64,000 nucleotides of DNA from Geothrix sp. (GCA_030824075.1 JAVBYJ010000026.1:1-64000), one strand, 5' to 3'. Shown: positions 8,151 to 17,092, counted from the first letter of the stretch. Made by a program: numbers and translations. The notes: generated from the letters alone by a model not told the origin.

Positions 8151-8869
8151 GGTTCCACCACCAGCCGGAGCACCATGCCGCCCCGATCGTTCTCGGCTGC
8201 ACCTGCCCATTGGCACCCGGAGATGCGGCCCTTCAGCACCTTGCGAGGATCTCCCTGCTGATGCATCAGGATCCAGCGGGCCACAAGACCCCGATACTTC
8301 TTCGAGAAGTGGCTGACGGCCTTCCCCCGGGCATCAAAGATCTCCACCTCGTGGCGAGGGCGAGTCCAATCCTTGAGCAGATCAGCGGAATCCCCAGGCA
8401 GCAGCTCCCAGACGGGCCCCTCGGGTATCGCGGCCAGCTGCTCGGCAAGCGCTCTCCGCCAATGGACCTTCAGACCCGGGATGGCGCTGAGCTTGAGTTT
8501 GTAGGGCGGCACAGACTCATCGCCGCGCACCAGGCCACGGAGGTTGGACAGGATGAACACCTGGGCCCAGGATTCGGGCGGCAGCGTGGCCGCGTTCAAG
8601 GCCTGGAAAGCGACGCCCGTGTAGCGCGACAGGGCGGGCAGCAAGGGCACCGCCCCCACCAGCGCCCTGGCCTCGGTCCGCGCCTTGTCCAGGGCCAGAT
8701 CTTTCACATCAAAGGCCTTCTTCAGCGCCTCCGGCGAACCGGTTTTGGCCAGAACCACCAGCCGTTCCCGCACCCACCGCTGGGCGGGGGACTCCACAAG
8801 GCGGCCCCGGACGCCTCCAGTGGCCTTGTCCTCGGAAGGCGCGAGAAAGATGATCGGGGCACCCTTCAT
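8147..8869 (-). CDS. yaaA: YaaA (UPF0246) peroxide-stress protein
   Basis: 240 residues with the family opening IIFLAPSEDK and the later ALSRYTGVAFQALN, NLRGLVRGDESVPPYKLKL, VEIFDARGKAVSHFSKKYRGL and ARWIL blocks. In E. coli, YaaA limits free iron and oxidative DNA damage during peroxide stress; the fold has DNA-binding features. ATG 8869 overlaps the deacetylase stop (ATGA) and the gene's stop overlaps DUF309. Its link with NAD synthesis genes here is unexplained. Confidence 0.9.
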   Translation of the reverse strand: MKGAPIIFLAPSEDKATGGVRGRLVESPAQRWVRERLVVLAKTGSPEALKKAFDVKDLALDKARTEARALVGAVPLLPALSRYTGVAFQALNAATLPPESWAQVFILSNLRGLVRGDESVPPYKLKLSAIPGLKVHWRRALAEQLAAIPEGPVWELLPGDSADLLKDWTRPRHEVEIFDARGKAVSHFSKKYRGLVARWILMHQQGDPRKVLKGRISGCQWAGAAENDRGGMVLRLVVEP

Positions 8870-9669
8870 TGGGCCTCCACCCAGGCTTCGAGGCTCGTCA
8901 GGCGGAACCCCGCAAAGAGATCCCGCAGGTGGTCCCCGTATCCGCGCAACCCCGCGCTGTGGGCAAAGCGATGGCCGAAAGAGGCTCCGGGGAGGTCCGG
9001 TTGGCCCTCGTCCAGCTCCCAGGGGTGCAGCACCAGAGGGGTGCCGGCGTCTTCCGATGCCAGGGTTTCCAGCGCACGGCGAATGAGGCTGAACGGCAGC
9101 ACCCGCAAGCCCCAGCCCCAGAGCGGCGACCGGGGTGGACCCGACCACAGCACGGGCGGGGGCAGCTCCCACAGCCCATTGGGGAAACGATGGGGTCGGG
9201 TGGGCCAATCGGGCTGGCCGATGACAGCCAGCGGCACCCTGCTTGAATCGTACCGGAAGCCCAGGTCGGGCAGGTCCTGCCACCAGTCCGAGGCGAGGCC
9301 GCGCAGGCTCCATTCCGGGGCACGGTAACCCACGACAGGACGGCCTGTCAGATCCTCCAGCAGGGCCTTGCCGTCACGCAGGCCGGCCTGCCAAGTGGCG
9401 CGGTCCATCTCGAAGGCCCGGCGGTGCGTCAGGCCGTGCAGACCGATGGCGTGACCTTCCGAAACGATGCGCCGCAATAGATTTGGGTGCCGTCGCGCCT
9501 GATCTCCCAGGCAGAACCAGGTGGCGGTGGCACCCAGATCCTCGCAAAGGGACAAGGCCCGCTCCGTGGCCAGTGGCAGTCGGCACTCGAACCGGTCCAG
9601 AGCCTCGGGCTGATCGTAGGGTGGGCAGCAGAGCTGGAACCAGTCCTCCCAGTCGAGAGAGAGGGGCAA
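8866..9669 (-). CDS. Polysaccharide deacetylase family protein
   Basis: 267 residues of a NodB-like carbohydrate esterase. It opens with LSLDWEDWFQL (catalytic Asp/DWED style seen in exopolysaccharide-locus deacetylases), continues with TATWFCLGDQARRHPNLLRR, the metal-ligand motif GHAIGLHGLTHR, YRAPEWSL (R-A-P-x-x), and a C-terminal VLHPWELD. The start is a TTG at 9669, 11 bases after the ExbB stop; no better start is visible downstream before DWED. It probably acts on a surface or cell-wall polysaccharide. No glycosyltransferase lies next to it. Confidence 0.85.
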   Translation of the reverse strand: MPLSLDWEDWFQLCCPPYDQPEALDRFECRLPLATERALSLCEDLGATATWFCLGDQARRHPNLLRRIVSEGHAIGLHGLTHRRAFEMDRATWQAGLRDGKALLEDLTGRPVVGYRAPEWSLRGLASDWWQDLPDLGFRYDSSRVPLAVIGQPDWPTRPHRFPNGLWELPPPVLWSGPPRSPLWGWGLRVLPFSLIRRALETLASEDAGTPLVLHPWELDEGQPDLPGASFGHRFAHSAGLRGYGDHLRDLFAGFRLTSLEAWVEAQ

Positions 9670-9680
9670 CCGGCGCTTGT

Positions 9681-10376
9681 TCAGGTGAAGTTCCGCTCGG
9701 AGAGGCTAATGAACTCAAGGGAGAAGTCGTCCAATTCCGTCTGGAACTGCTTCAACTGGCCCTGGAAGAAGTTGTAGGCCATGAGGGCGGGGATCGCCGC
9801 CACCAGGCCAATGGCTGTGGCCACCAACGCCTCGGAGATGCCCGGCGCAACGGTGGCGAGGTTGGCGTTGCCTGTGGCGCCGATGCCCCGGAAAGCGTCG
9901 ATGATGCCCCACACGGTGCCGAAGAGTCCGATGAAGGGGCTCACCGCCGCCACCGTGGCCAGGCCACCCAGGGATCGCTCGAGGCGTCCCATCTCCACCA
10001 CGCTGGCCCGCTGGAGGCTGCGTTCCACCGCCTCCATGCTGCGCAGCTGGGGGCGGCCATCCTGGCCCACCTGGCGCAGCTGGTAGGTGACCTCGCCATA
10101 GCCCGCCACGAAAAGGCCCACGAGGGGGCTCAGGGCGAATTTCTCCACCTGCTGCTTCAACTCGCGCCAGTCGCTGGCGCGCTTGAAAGCACCCCGGAAC
10201 TGCTCGGAGACGTCACGGCTGCGGTGGTAGAGCAGCGCCTTGCGGATGATCACGACCCAACTCAGCAGGGAGAACACCGCGAGAATCACCAGCACCGACT
10301 TCGAGACCGGCCCTGCATGGAGCATGACCTCCAGCAGATTGACCTCGTTGCCCGTGGGTGCCATCAGAATTGCCAT
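9681..10376 (-). CDS. ExbB/TolQ/MotA-family proton channel subunit
   Basis: 231 residues with three membrane segments: about 25-45 (VLVILAVFSLLSWVVIIRK), about 135-160 (LATVAAVSPFIGLFGTVWGIIDAF) and about 180-200 (ALVATAIGLVAAIPALMAYNFF). The GLFGTVWGI and EALVATAIGLVAAIPA motifs are the TolQ/ExbB core that, with ExbD/TolR, uses the proton gradient to energise an outer-membrane partner. No exbD/tolR follows, which is unusual for this family. A -10-like TATCAT and a GGAGG precede the start. It heads the minus-strand chain to nadB and is divergent from ugd. Confidence 0.9.
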   Translation of the reverse strand: MAILMAPTGNEVNLLEVMLHAGPVSKSVLVILAVFSLLSWVVIIRKALLYHRSRDVSEQFRGAFKRASDWRELKQQVEKFALSPLVGLFVAGYGEVTYQLRQVGQDGRPQLRSMEAVERSLQRASVVEMGRLERSLGGLATVAAVSPFIGLFGTVWGIIDAFRGIGATGNANLATVAPGISEALVATAIGLVAAIPALMAYNFFQGQLKQFQTELDDFSLEFISLSERNFT

Positions 10377-10494
10377 GCCGCCTCCGTCCTCCGAATGATA
10401 GCAAGCGCGGAGGACATCAGAGCGTTCGGCTTCATCGCGGCACTGTCGGTTATTGTCAGACGCTCATACACTGGATGCTTTGCGCGAGGCTGTC

Positions 10495-11850
10495 ATGCAG
10501 GTGCTGGTCATCGGTTCGGGGTACGTGGGGCTGGTCGCGGCCGCCTGTTTCGCCGAGGCGGGACACCACATCCTTGCTGTGGATGTGGACGCAGCCAAGG
10601 TGGCCACCCTCTCCCGCGGCGAATCGCCCATCTTCGAACCCGGCCTGGATGATCTCCTCACGAAACATCTGGCCTCGGGTCTCCTTCGATTCACGACCGA
10701 CCTCAAGGCCGGCATCGCGAGCGCCGATGCCGCCTTCATTTGCGTAGGCACACCCCAGAGCGAGGATGGAAGCGCCGACATGAAATACGTGCTGGCGGTC
10801 GCGGCTCAGCTCGGCGCCGCGATGAGTCTGCGCGCCAAAGACGCGAAACCCCTCATCGTGGTGGACAAGAGCACGGTCCCGGTGGGCACAGCCGTGCGGG
10901 TCCACGCCGAGATCGCCGCGCATACGGATCGCGCCTTCGAGGTGGTGAGCAATCCCGAGTTTCTGCGCGAGGGTTCGGCCATCGGAGACTTCCTCGAACC
11001 CGATCGCGTGGTGGTGGGCTGCCGCACGGACCACGCCGAGACCGTAATGAAGGCCCTTTATCAGCCCTTTCTCGACCGCAGCCACGGCAAATGGTTCCGC
11101 ATGGATCCACCGAGCGCGGAGCTCACCAAATATGCCGCCAACGCCATGCTGGCCCTGCGCATCAGCTTCATCAACGAGATCGCCAACCTGGCCGAGGATG
11201 TGGGCGCCGACGTGGACCATGTGCGGGTGGCCATCGGCGCCGATCACCGCATCGGCCCCGCCTTCCTCAATCCCGGCCCAGGCTTCGGCGGCTCCTGCTT
11301 CCCCAAGGATCTGCAGGCGCTGCTCAAGGTGGGTCGTGAATACGGCCACCCCATGATGACCCTGGCCACCACTGTGGAGGCCAACCGTCTCCAAAAACAG
11401 GTCCTCCTTCGGAAGCTGAAAGCCCATTTCGGCGTGAAGTCCGGCGTCCCCTCCCCCTTGAAGGGTCGACGTTTCGCTCTCTGGGGGCTGGCTTTCAAGG
11501 CGAATACCGACGATATCCGCGAGAGCATGGCCCTCGAACTCATCGAAGGGCTGGTGAACCTGGGCGCCGACGTGGTGGTCCATGACTTCGCCGCCATGGA
11601 GGCTGTGAAGGTGAAGCTTGGTGACAAGGTGCGTTACGCCGAGACGCCGCTCGCCGCCTGTGAAGGCGCGGACGCACTGCTCATCGCCACGGAGTGGCCC
11701 CAATACCGCGAGGCCGATCTCGAAGCGGTGGCCAAGGCCCTGAAGGCCCGCCGGATCTTCGACGGCCGCAACCTCTTCCGGCCTGAGGCCATGGAAGCCA
11801 AGGGCTGGACCTATCACTCCCTGGGCCGCCGTGCCGTGGAGGGGCAATAA
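10495..11850 (+). CDS. ugd: UDP-glucose/GDP-mannose dehydrogenase family (UDP-glucose 6-dehydrogenase)
   Basis: 451 residues. The N-terminal Rossmann motif QVLVIGSGYVGLVAAACFAE, CVGTPQSEDGSADM, VVSNPEFLREGSAI, the central ELTKYAANAMLALRISFINEI and the catalytic GFGGSCFPKDLQAL (active-site Cys) are all present, plus the C-terminal GLAFKANTDDIRES domain. This fits UDP-glucose to UDP-glucuronate oxidation for surface polysaccharide. ATG 10495 replaces the longer frame at 10453. A TACACT -10-like element sits at 10477-10482. The stop overlaps the next start (TAATG). Confidence 0.95.
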   Translation: MQVLVIGSGYVGLVAAACFAEAGHHILAVDVDAAKVATLSRGESPIFEPGLDDLLTKHLASGLLRFTTDLKAGIASADAAFICVGTPQSEDGSADMKYVLAVAAQLGAAMSLRAKDAKPLIVVDKSTVPVGTAVRVHAEIAAHTDRAFEVVSNPEFLREGSAIGDFLEPDRVVVGCRTDHAETVMKALYQPFLDRSHGKWFRMDPPSAELTKYAANAMLALRISFINEIANLAEDVGADVDHVRVAIGADHRIGPAFLNPGPGFGGSCFPKDLQALLKVGREYGHPMMTLATTVEANRLQKQVLLRKLKAHFGVKSGVPSPLKGRRFALWGLAFKANTDDIRESMALELIEGLVNLGADVVVHDFAAMEAVKVKLGDKVRYAETPLAACEGADALLIATEWPQYREADLEAVAKALKARRIFDGRNLFRPEAMEAKGWTYHSLGRRAVEGQ

Positions 11851-12194
11851 TGCGCATCCGCCTGGAAGACATCGCCCACGCCCGCAGCGGCGACAAGGGG
11901 GACGGCTCGAATGTGGGCGTCATCGCCTACACCGAAGCTGGATTCCGTTTCCTACAGAAGGAACTCACGACGGAGCGTGTCAAACATCACTTTTCAACCA
12001 TATGCAAAGGCGGTGTTGAACGTTTCGAAGTTCCTAACCTCAAGGCCATCAACTTCATTTTGCATGATTCCCTCGGCGGCGGCGGCAGCGAGAGCGTAAA
12101 AACAGACGCCCAGGGCAAGACCCACGGGCAGGCCCTGCTTAGAATGGAACTCGACCTGCCCCGCGATGTGTCGCTGGCGGATCTGAAACCCTGA
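11850..12194 (+). CDS. AtuA-like C-terminal domain protein
   Basis: 114 residues, nearly all matching the small ferredoxin-fold domain found at the C-terminus of AtuA proteins (acyclic terpene utilisation): ARSGDKGDGSNVGVIAYT, VERFEVPNLKAINFILHD and LGGGGSESVKTDAQGKTHGQ. Here the domain stands alone without the large AtuA domain. Its role is unknown. It is coupled to ugd by a one-base overlap and ends 28 bases before tatA, but neither neighbour explains it. Confidence 0.8.
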   Translation: MRIRLEDIAHARSGDKGDGSNVGVIAYTEAGFRFLQKELTTERVKHHFSTICKGGVERFEVPNLKAINFILHDSLGGGGSESVKTDAQGKTHGQALLRMELDLPRDVSLADLKP

Positions 12195-12222
12195 ACCCGC
12201 ACCACCCGATACGGAGCGCACC

Positions 12223-12408
12223 ATGGGCAACCTGGGAATGATGGAAATCCTGCTGATCGGCGTCGCCTTGCTGATCTTTTTTGGCCCCTCGCGGCTGCCG
12301 GAACTGGGCAAGAGCCTGGGCAAGGGCATTCAGGAATTCAAGAAGGCCAGCCGCGAGCTGACGGATTCCGTGAAAGAAGACATCGTCGTGGACAAGGATA
12401 AGAAATAA
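12223..12408 (+). CDS. tatA: Sec-independent translocase protein TatA
   Basis: 61 residues: one N-terminal membrane helix (MEILLIGVALLIFFG), the FGPSRLPELGKSLGKGI hinge and amphipathic helix, and a charged tail. TatA polymerises to form the pathway for folded twin-arginine substrates. TatA and TatE cannot be distinguished by sight, and no tatB is next to it. GGAGC lies upstream of ATG 12223. tatC follows after a hairpin. Confidence 0.93.
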   Translation: MGNLGMMEILLIGVALLIFFGPSRLPELGKSLGKGIQEFKKASRELTDSVKEDIVVDKDKK

Positions 12409-12427
12409 GTCAGATCCTCCAATCCCC

Positions 12428-12451
12428 ACCGGCCTCCCTCGGGAGGCCGGT
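12428..12451 (+). terminator. Hairpin between tatA and tatC
   Basis: ACCGGCCTCCC (12428-12438) pairs with GGGAGGCCGGT (12441-12451). It is followed by TCCCTTTCTC, a poor T run, so it may attenuate rather than end transcription into tatC. Confidence 0.5.
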
Positions 12452-12471
12452 CCCTTTCTCTCCAGAGGACC

Positions 12472-13242
12472 ATGGCGATTCCGGCCGCGCCGCCTGAGAA
12501 GATGAGCTTCTGGGAACACCTGCAGGAACTGCGGGTCCGCATCGTTCGCTCACTCCTCATCGTGGCGGTGGGCTTCGCCGTCACCTATGCCTTCCGCTTC
12601 AAGCTCTGGGTCTGGGCCCAGAAGCCCTTCCTGGAGGCCATGGCCCGCCAGACCGGCAAGCCGGTGTCCTCCCTCGATCCCTTCGCCTTCACAGACCTCA
12701 CGGAACCCTTCTTCAGCATGATGCGGCTCTCCCTGTGGTCTGCCGCCGTGTTCTGCGCGCCCTTCCTCTTCTATCAGCTCTGGGCCTTCATCCGGCCCGG
12801 CCTGCTGCCGAAAGAGCGTCGCCTGGTCATCCCCTTCGTGCTGGTGACCTCGGGCTGCTTCCTGGCAGGTGCGGCCTTCGCCTATACCCAGGCCTTCAAG
12901 TTCCTGGGCGACATCCTATTCAAGGAAGCAGCGTCAGCGGGCCTGAGGGCGAACCTCCACGCCTCCGACTACCTGGACCTGTTCATCTCCACCACGCTCA
13001 TCACCGGCGTGATGTTCGAGTTGCCCGTCCTGTTTTTCTTCCTGGCGAAATTCCGCATCGTGACCTCGCGGCTGATGTTGAAATACTGGCGCCATGCCAC
13101 CATGGCCATCCTGATTTTCAGCGCCTTCTTCACACCCGGCGACGTGGTTGTCACCACCATTTTCTTCAGCGTCGTGCTGCTCACCCTCTACGCGGTTTCC
13201 GTCGCTGTCGCCTGGGTTGCCGAGCCCCGTCAGCCGAAATAG
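12472..13242 (+). CDS. tatC: Sec-independent translocase protein TatC
   Basis: 256 residues, six membrane segments. The conserved N-terminus FWEHLQELRVRIVRSL, the first periplasmic loop with DPFAFTDLTEPFFSMMRLS, FYQLWAFIRPGLLPKERR and the TM4 region FELPVLFFFLAKFRIVTSRLM are characteristic. TatC recognises the twin-arginine signal. The 3' end overlaps the convergent murG by 13 bases. Confidence 0.96.
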   Translation: MAIPAAPPEKMSFWEHLQELRVRIVRSLLIVAVGFAVTYAFRFKLWVWAQKPFLEAMARQTGKPVSSLDPFAFTDLTEPFFSMMRLSLWSAAVFCAPFLFYQLWAFIRPGLLPKERRLVIPFVLVTSGCFLAGAAFAYTQAFKFLGDILFKEAASAGLRANLHASDYLDLFISTTLITGVMFELPVLFFFLAKFRIVTSRLMLKYWRHATMAILIFSAFFTPGDVVVTTIFFSVVLLTLYAVSVAVAWVAEPRQPK

Positions 13243-14318
13243 GACGCCAGGTCCTCCAGGCAGAGATCCACGGCCCGGTTGGGTTCAGGAGTTCTTGACA
13301 ACAGTTGTCGCGTCGAGGTTCCGCTCATCAGGGGCTGGATCGCTTCCAACAGGCGCGACGAGAGGCCAGAAGTCTGCTCCACGACGAAAGCGCGATCCTC
13401 CGCAGCCATCGCCAGGGCATTCATGCGCTGATGGTCGTTGGCGCTGGTGGGAAGGGGTATCAGGATCGCACCACGCCCCACAGCCTTGAGTTCTGCGCAG
13501 GTGCTCGCGCCGGATCGGCTCACCACGAGGCTGGCGGATTCCATGGCCTCATCCATGCGTGCGATGAAGGGGACCAGGGCATGGCGTGCATGGCGGGCTC
13601 GATTCCCTAGCCGATCCAATTCAGCGAGGCCGGTCTGGTGCTGGATCTCCCATTCCGGAAAGGCCTCCAGCAACGCCGGCGCGATCGCCAGCATCGCTTC
13701 GTTGATGGCCCGTGCCCCACCGCTGCCGCCCAACACCAACAGCCGGTAGGGAGGCAGCAACTCCGTGGCCGGACGGAACTCCCGGAGGAAGGCATCGCGA
13801 ACAGGCGTTCCCACCACGCGGCAGGCGGCCCCAGGAAGCAAGGGACAAACGGCCTCCAGGCCGCACCACACCCGCCGGGCCCGAGGTGCCACCAGCTTCA
13901 CCAGAGCGCCGGGGGCCGCGTTGCTTTCATGGAGGAAAAAGGGGATTCCCAGACTTCGTGCCGCAAGGAGGGCGGGCGCCGCGCCATAGCCGCCGGTACC
14001 GATCACAGCCCAGGGACTTTCGTGGCGCCAGAGACGCTTCAGCTGGGAAACAGCACGCCAGAGTTTCAGGGCGGAGCGCGCCATGCGAAGCGGAGAGCGG
14101 CCCACCACACCCTCCACGTCCAGCAGCAGGTGGGGCCAGGGACTCGCCGGAAGCTCTCGGGCCTCGATGCCGCGACGGGCGCCGACGAACGTGATCTGAC
14201 GGTCAGACCACCGGGCGCGGGCGCCTTCGGCCAGGGCCACGGCGGGGAAGAAGTGGCCTCCAGTGCCGCCGCCCGTGAGAACGAGGGCTCTGTGAAAACT
14301 GGGCATCGCATCTCGCAT
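13230..14318 (-). CDS. murG: UDP-GlcNAc:MurNAc-pentapeptide-undecaprenol GlcNAc transferase
   Basis: 362 residues for the membrane-associated enzyme that makes lipid II from lipid I. The N-terminal G-loop is LTGGGTGGHFFPAVALAE; GTGGYGAAPALLAA and the HESNAAPG motif follow, then LVLGGSGGARAINEA and the UDP-GlcNAc site SRSGASTCAELKAVGRGAILIPLP. ATG 14318 and ATG 14306 are both possible; TATGGT lies nine bases before the first. The usual dcw neighbours (ftsW, murC, murD) are absent, so this murG is separate from a cell-wall cluster. Confidence 0.94.
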   Translation of the reverse strand: MRDAMPSFHRALVLTGGGTGGHFFPAVALAEGARARWSDRQITFVGARRGIEARELPASPWPHLLLDVEGVVGRSPLRMARSALKLWRAVSQLKRLWRHESPWAVIGTGGYGAAPALLAARSLGIPFFLHESNAAPGALVKLVAPRARRVWCGLEAVCPLLPGAACRVVGTPVRDAFLREFRPATELLPPYRLLVLGGSGGARAINEAMLAIAPALLEAFPEWEIQHQTGLAELDRLGNRARHARHALVPFIARMDEAMESASLVVSRSGASTCAELKAVGRGAILIPLPTSANDHQRMNALAMAAEDRAFVVEQTSGLSSRLLEAIQPLMSGTSTRQLLSRTPEPNRAVDLCLEDLASYFG

Positions 14319-14444
14319 GATGCGTCCACCATACCGGAACCGAGGGAACCTACCCCAAGACAGGTCCGGACCCTACCAAGAGGCAAGGGTGATCGCAGGC
14401 ACAAAACCCCCGAAACGCCGCTGGGGTGGAGGGTTTCGTCAGGC

Positions 14445-14450
14445 TAGACT
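14445..14450 (+). promoter_or_regulatory. -10-like element for etfB
   Basis: TAGACT at 14445-14450, about 55 bases before the etfB ATG. The same hexamer occurs upstream of comEC and of the outer-membrane-like gene at 36260. Confidence 0.4.
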
Positions 14451-14504
14451 CTTCCTTTGTGCCGACCATCCGTCGGCTCGCCCATGACGCATCAGGGAGC
14501 GCCC

Positions 14505-15254
14505 ATGAAGATTCTCGTCGCCCTCAAGCAGGTCCCCGACACCGAGACCAAGATCAAGGTCGCCGCCGATGGACGTTCGCTTGATCCTGCGGATGTGAAA
14601 TGGATCACCAGCCCGTATGACGAATACGCGCTGGAAGAAGCCATCCGCATCAAGGAAGGCCGCGGTGCCGAAGTGGTGGCCCTTTCTGTCGGCGGCGACT
14701 CCGCCAAGGACGTACTCAAAAACGCACTGGCACTGGGTGCGGACACTGCCGTCCTGCTGAAGGGTGATGGACAAGGTGACGCTTTCGCGGTGGCGCAGAT
14801 GATCGCCGCCTACGCCAAGGACAAGGGCTTCGACCTGATCCTTTGCGGCAACAAGGGTCTCGGCGGCGACAACGCCGCCCTGGGGCCGATGCTGGCGGAG
14901 CTGCTCGGCGTGGCCCAGGCCAACGTCATCGTAAAGCTCGAACTCGGCGATGGCACCTTCAAGGCCGAGCGCGAAATCGAAAGCGGCTCCGAGATCGTGG
15001 AGGGCGCCCTGCCCGCCGTGATTACGGCACAGAAGGGCCTCAACGAGCCCCGCTATGCCAGCCTGAAGGGCATCATGGCCGCCAAGAAGAAGACCATCGA
15101 GGAATTGGACGCCGCGCCCGCGGTGGCCGGTTCGCTGATCAGCGCCCTGGCCCTGCCTCCCGAACGCCCTGCGGGCCGCAAGCTGGAAGGGGACTCCGCC
15201 ACCCAGGCCATGGCTCTGATCCAGGCCCTCAAGGATGAAGCCAAGGTCTTCTAG
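14505..15254 (+). CDS. etfB: Electron transfer flavoprotein beta subunit
   Basis: 249 residues: MKILVALKQVPDTETKIK at the start, then SPYDEYALEEAIRIKE, VVALSVGGDSAKDVL, DLILCGNKGLGGDNAALGPMLAELL and a C-terminal AMP-binding region. Beta pairs with alpha to carry electrons from acyl-CoA or other dehydrogenases towards quinone. ATG 14505 has AGGGAGC upstream. etfA follows after 40 bases. No dehydrogenase, ETF-quinone oxidoreductase or FixC is adjacent, so the partner is unknown. Confidence 0.96.
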   Translation: MKILVALKQVPDTETKIKVAADGRSLDPADVKWITSPYDEYALEEAIRIKEGRGAEVVALSVGGDSAKDVLKNALALGADTAVLLKGDGQGDAFAVAQMIAAYAKDKGFDLILCGNKGLGGDNAALGPMLAELLGVAQANVIVKLELGDGTFKAEREIESGSEIVEGALPAVITAQKGLNEPRYASLKGIMAAKKKTIEELDAAPAVAGSLISALALPPERPAGRKLEGDSATQAMALIQALKDEAKVF

Positions 15255-15294
15255 CCCATCCCGCCGCAGACTTCCGATTCGAAAGGACGACTCC

Positions 15295-16266
15295 ATGATT
15301 CTCGTGTTCTGTGAACTGAAGGATGGCCAGATTCGAAAGCCCAGCGCCGAGGCCCTCAGTGAGGGCCGCCGTCTGGCTGACGTCGTGGGCAAGCCACTCG
15401 GCGCCCTCTTCGCGGGCGCCTCCTGCGCGGGATCCGCCGAGGCAGCCAAGTACGGCGCCGATGTGATCCTCACCGCCGAATCCCCCACCCTGACCTCCTA
15501 CTCCAGCGATGCGTATGCCACCGTCCTGGCCGATGCCGTCAAGGCCAAGGGCGTCACCGTGCTCCTCGCCGCGGCCACCGCCATTGGCAAGGATGTGGCT
15601 CCCCGCGCCGCCGCCCGCCTGGGTGCCGGCTATGCCTCCGACGTCACGGCCCTTTCCATGGTCGATGGGAAGCTCCAGGCCATCCGTCCGGTCTACGCCG
15701 GCAAGGCCTTTGCCACCACCAGCTTCGCCAGCTCAGTCCAGGTGGCCACCACCCGTCCGAACGTATTTCCTGCCGTCGAAAAGGCTGGCGCGGGTGCCAC
15801 CGAGGCCCTGACCGCCCCCGCCGGGGATTTCAAGTCCGTGGTGAAAGAGATCCTCGCCAAGGCCAGCGGCAAGGTGGACCTGAGCGAGGCCAATGTCATC
15901 GTGAGCGGTGGCCGAGGCATGAAGGACGGCGCCAATTTCAAGATCCTGGAAGATCTCGCCGACGCCATCGGCGGCGTCGTGGGCGCCTCCCGGGCGGCCG
16001 TGGACGCGGGCTGGGGCCTGCCTCACAGCATGCAGGTGGGCCAGACGGGCAAGGTCGTGAGCCCCACCCTCTACATCGCCTGCGGCATCAGTGGCGCCAT
16101 CCAGCACATCGCCGGCATGAGCGGCTCGAAATTCATCGTCGCCATCAACAAGGATCCTGAAGCCCCCATCTTCAAGCTGGCGAACTACGGGATCGTCGGA
16201 GATCTGTTCGAGGTCGTCCCCGAACTCACCAAGGCCGCCAAGGCGTTGGGAATCGGTTCCAACTAG
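15295..16266 (+). CDS. etfA: Electron transfer flavoprotein alpha subunit
   Basis: 323 residues. The C-terminal FAD-binding domain is diagnostic: [52 protein letters not shown] and [23 protein letters not shown] 15295 is preferred over the upstream in-frame start because AAAGGA lies just before it. Forms the heterodimer with EtfB. Ends at a strong terminator shared with the convergent DUF1569 gene. Confidence 0.96.
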   Translation: MILVFCELKDGQIRKPSAEALSEGRRLADVVGKPLGALFAGASCAGSAEAAKYGADVILTAESPTLTSYSSDAYATVLADAVKAKGVTVLLAAATAIGKDVAPRAAARLGAGYASDVTALSMVDGKLQAIRPVYAGKAFATTSFASSVQVATTRPNVFPAVEKAGAGATEALTAPAGDFKSVVKEILAKASGKVDLSEANVIVSGGRGMKDGANFKILEDLADAIGGVVGASRAAVDAGWGLPHSMQVGQTGKVVSPTLYIACGISGAIQHIAGMSGSKFIVAINKDPEAPIFKLANYGIVGDLFEVVPELTKAAKALGIGSN

Positions 16267-16273
16267 GCGTCCA

Positions 16274-16324
16274 TTTCCACCGACCAAAACGCCCGGCTTT
16301 GCCGGGCGTTTTGGTCGGTGGAAA
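16274..16324. terminator. Bidirectional terminator with perfect 24-bp stem
   Basis: The arms 16274-16297 and 16301-16324 are perfectly complementary around a TTT loop. The GC core GCCCGGC is flanked by A4/T4 tracts, so it can act for etfA and for the convergent gene at 16328. Confidence 0.85.
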
Positions 16325-16327
16325 AAA

Positions 16328-16777
16328 TCAAACCCCGAATTGCCTCAGATGGTGATCGAGGTGCTTGTACATTAAGCGACCCCACTCGTCCCCACTCAGG
16401 CGGCCAAAGAAGGGGTGCGTCTGCCGGGCGGCGGCGGCGGGACCGTACTGGATGAAGCGGTCGATAAAGGTGGCCAGGCGCGTCCGCTCCACCTCGAAGT
16501 CCCGGGCATCGGAGATCACGAAGGCCGGGTCCGTCGGGGAATTCCGACGAAAGGGCCGCTCGCCCAGGACCATGCCGCGAAGAAAAGGGGTGAGGAGTTT
16601 CCCGAGAAAAACCTGTTTCATGGGCCTGGCACCCGTCGCTGCTTCCAGCCCAGTGGCGCAATGGCAGAGCATCTGTGCTGGATCCATCTTCCCCCACTGC
16701 CGCACAGCACCCCGTTCAAGGTCTGCCAAACGATGGGCCAGGGATTCCCGGTCGGCCGGATTGAACAGGGATTTCAT
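16328..16777 (-). CDS. DUF1569 (DinB-like) protein
   Basis: 149 residues beginning MKSLFNPADRESLAHRLADLE with GKMDPAQMLCHCATGLE and a C-terminal HPFFGRLSGDEWGRLMYKHLDHHLRQFG. This is the DUF1569 pattern, a four-helix DinB-superfamily bundle with His residues that could bind a metal. Function unknown; DinB relatives are often thiol or metal-dependent transferases. Monocistronic by position, ending at the large bidirectional terminator. Confidence 0.85.
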   Translation of the reverse strand: MKSLFNPADRESLAHRLADLERGAVRQWGKMDPAQMLCHCATGLEAATGARPMKQVFLGKLLTPFLRGMVLGERPFRRNSPTDPAFVISDARDFEVERTRLATFIDRFIQYGPAAAARQTHPFFGRLSGDEWGRLMYKHLDHHLRQFGV

Positions 16778-16851
16778 CGTCGTGTTCCTTCATCAGAATG
16801 CCGTGACTCGCGCCAGGATCTCGCCTGGCGGAGGCTTGGAGATGGAAAAAG

Positions 16852-17079
16852 CTATACGGGGTCAAATCCTTCATCCCGGAGGAAATCACGGGCATCCTCG
16901 GGATCCCCGAACCGGGCAACGACGGTGTCGCCTTCGTTCCCGTCACCGTCCAGGGCATCGAGACTGTTGCGCTCCCGGATCACGCAGGCCCCGCCGATCT
17001 CGTCGAGCCCGAATTGCACCAGTTCGCGGATGACACCATGCTCATCCCGCCAAAGCTCCACATACAGATCCGTACCCAT
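16852..17079 (-). CDS. Small acidic hypothetical protein
   Basis: 75 residues with no family I recognise (MGTDLYVELWRDEHGVIREL ending DARDFLRDEGFDPV). It is rich in Asp/Glu. A strong GGGAGGAAAAGC ribosome-binding stretch precedes ATG 17079, which supports translation. It lies 37 bases after the cNMP-FHA gene, separated by a hairpin (9-bp stem) that overlaps that gene's stop. Confidence 0.6.
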   Translation of the reverse strand: MGTDLYVELWRDEHGVIRELVQFGLDEIGGACVIRERNSLDALDGDGNEGDTVVARFGDPEDARDFLRDEGFDPV

Positions 17080-17092
17080 GCTTTTCCTCCCT

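Noticed and set aside
13230-13242. Frameshift or misassembly at the tatC/murG convergent ends
   Set aside because: Both proteins end normally; a 13-base convergent overlap is common in compact genomes.
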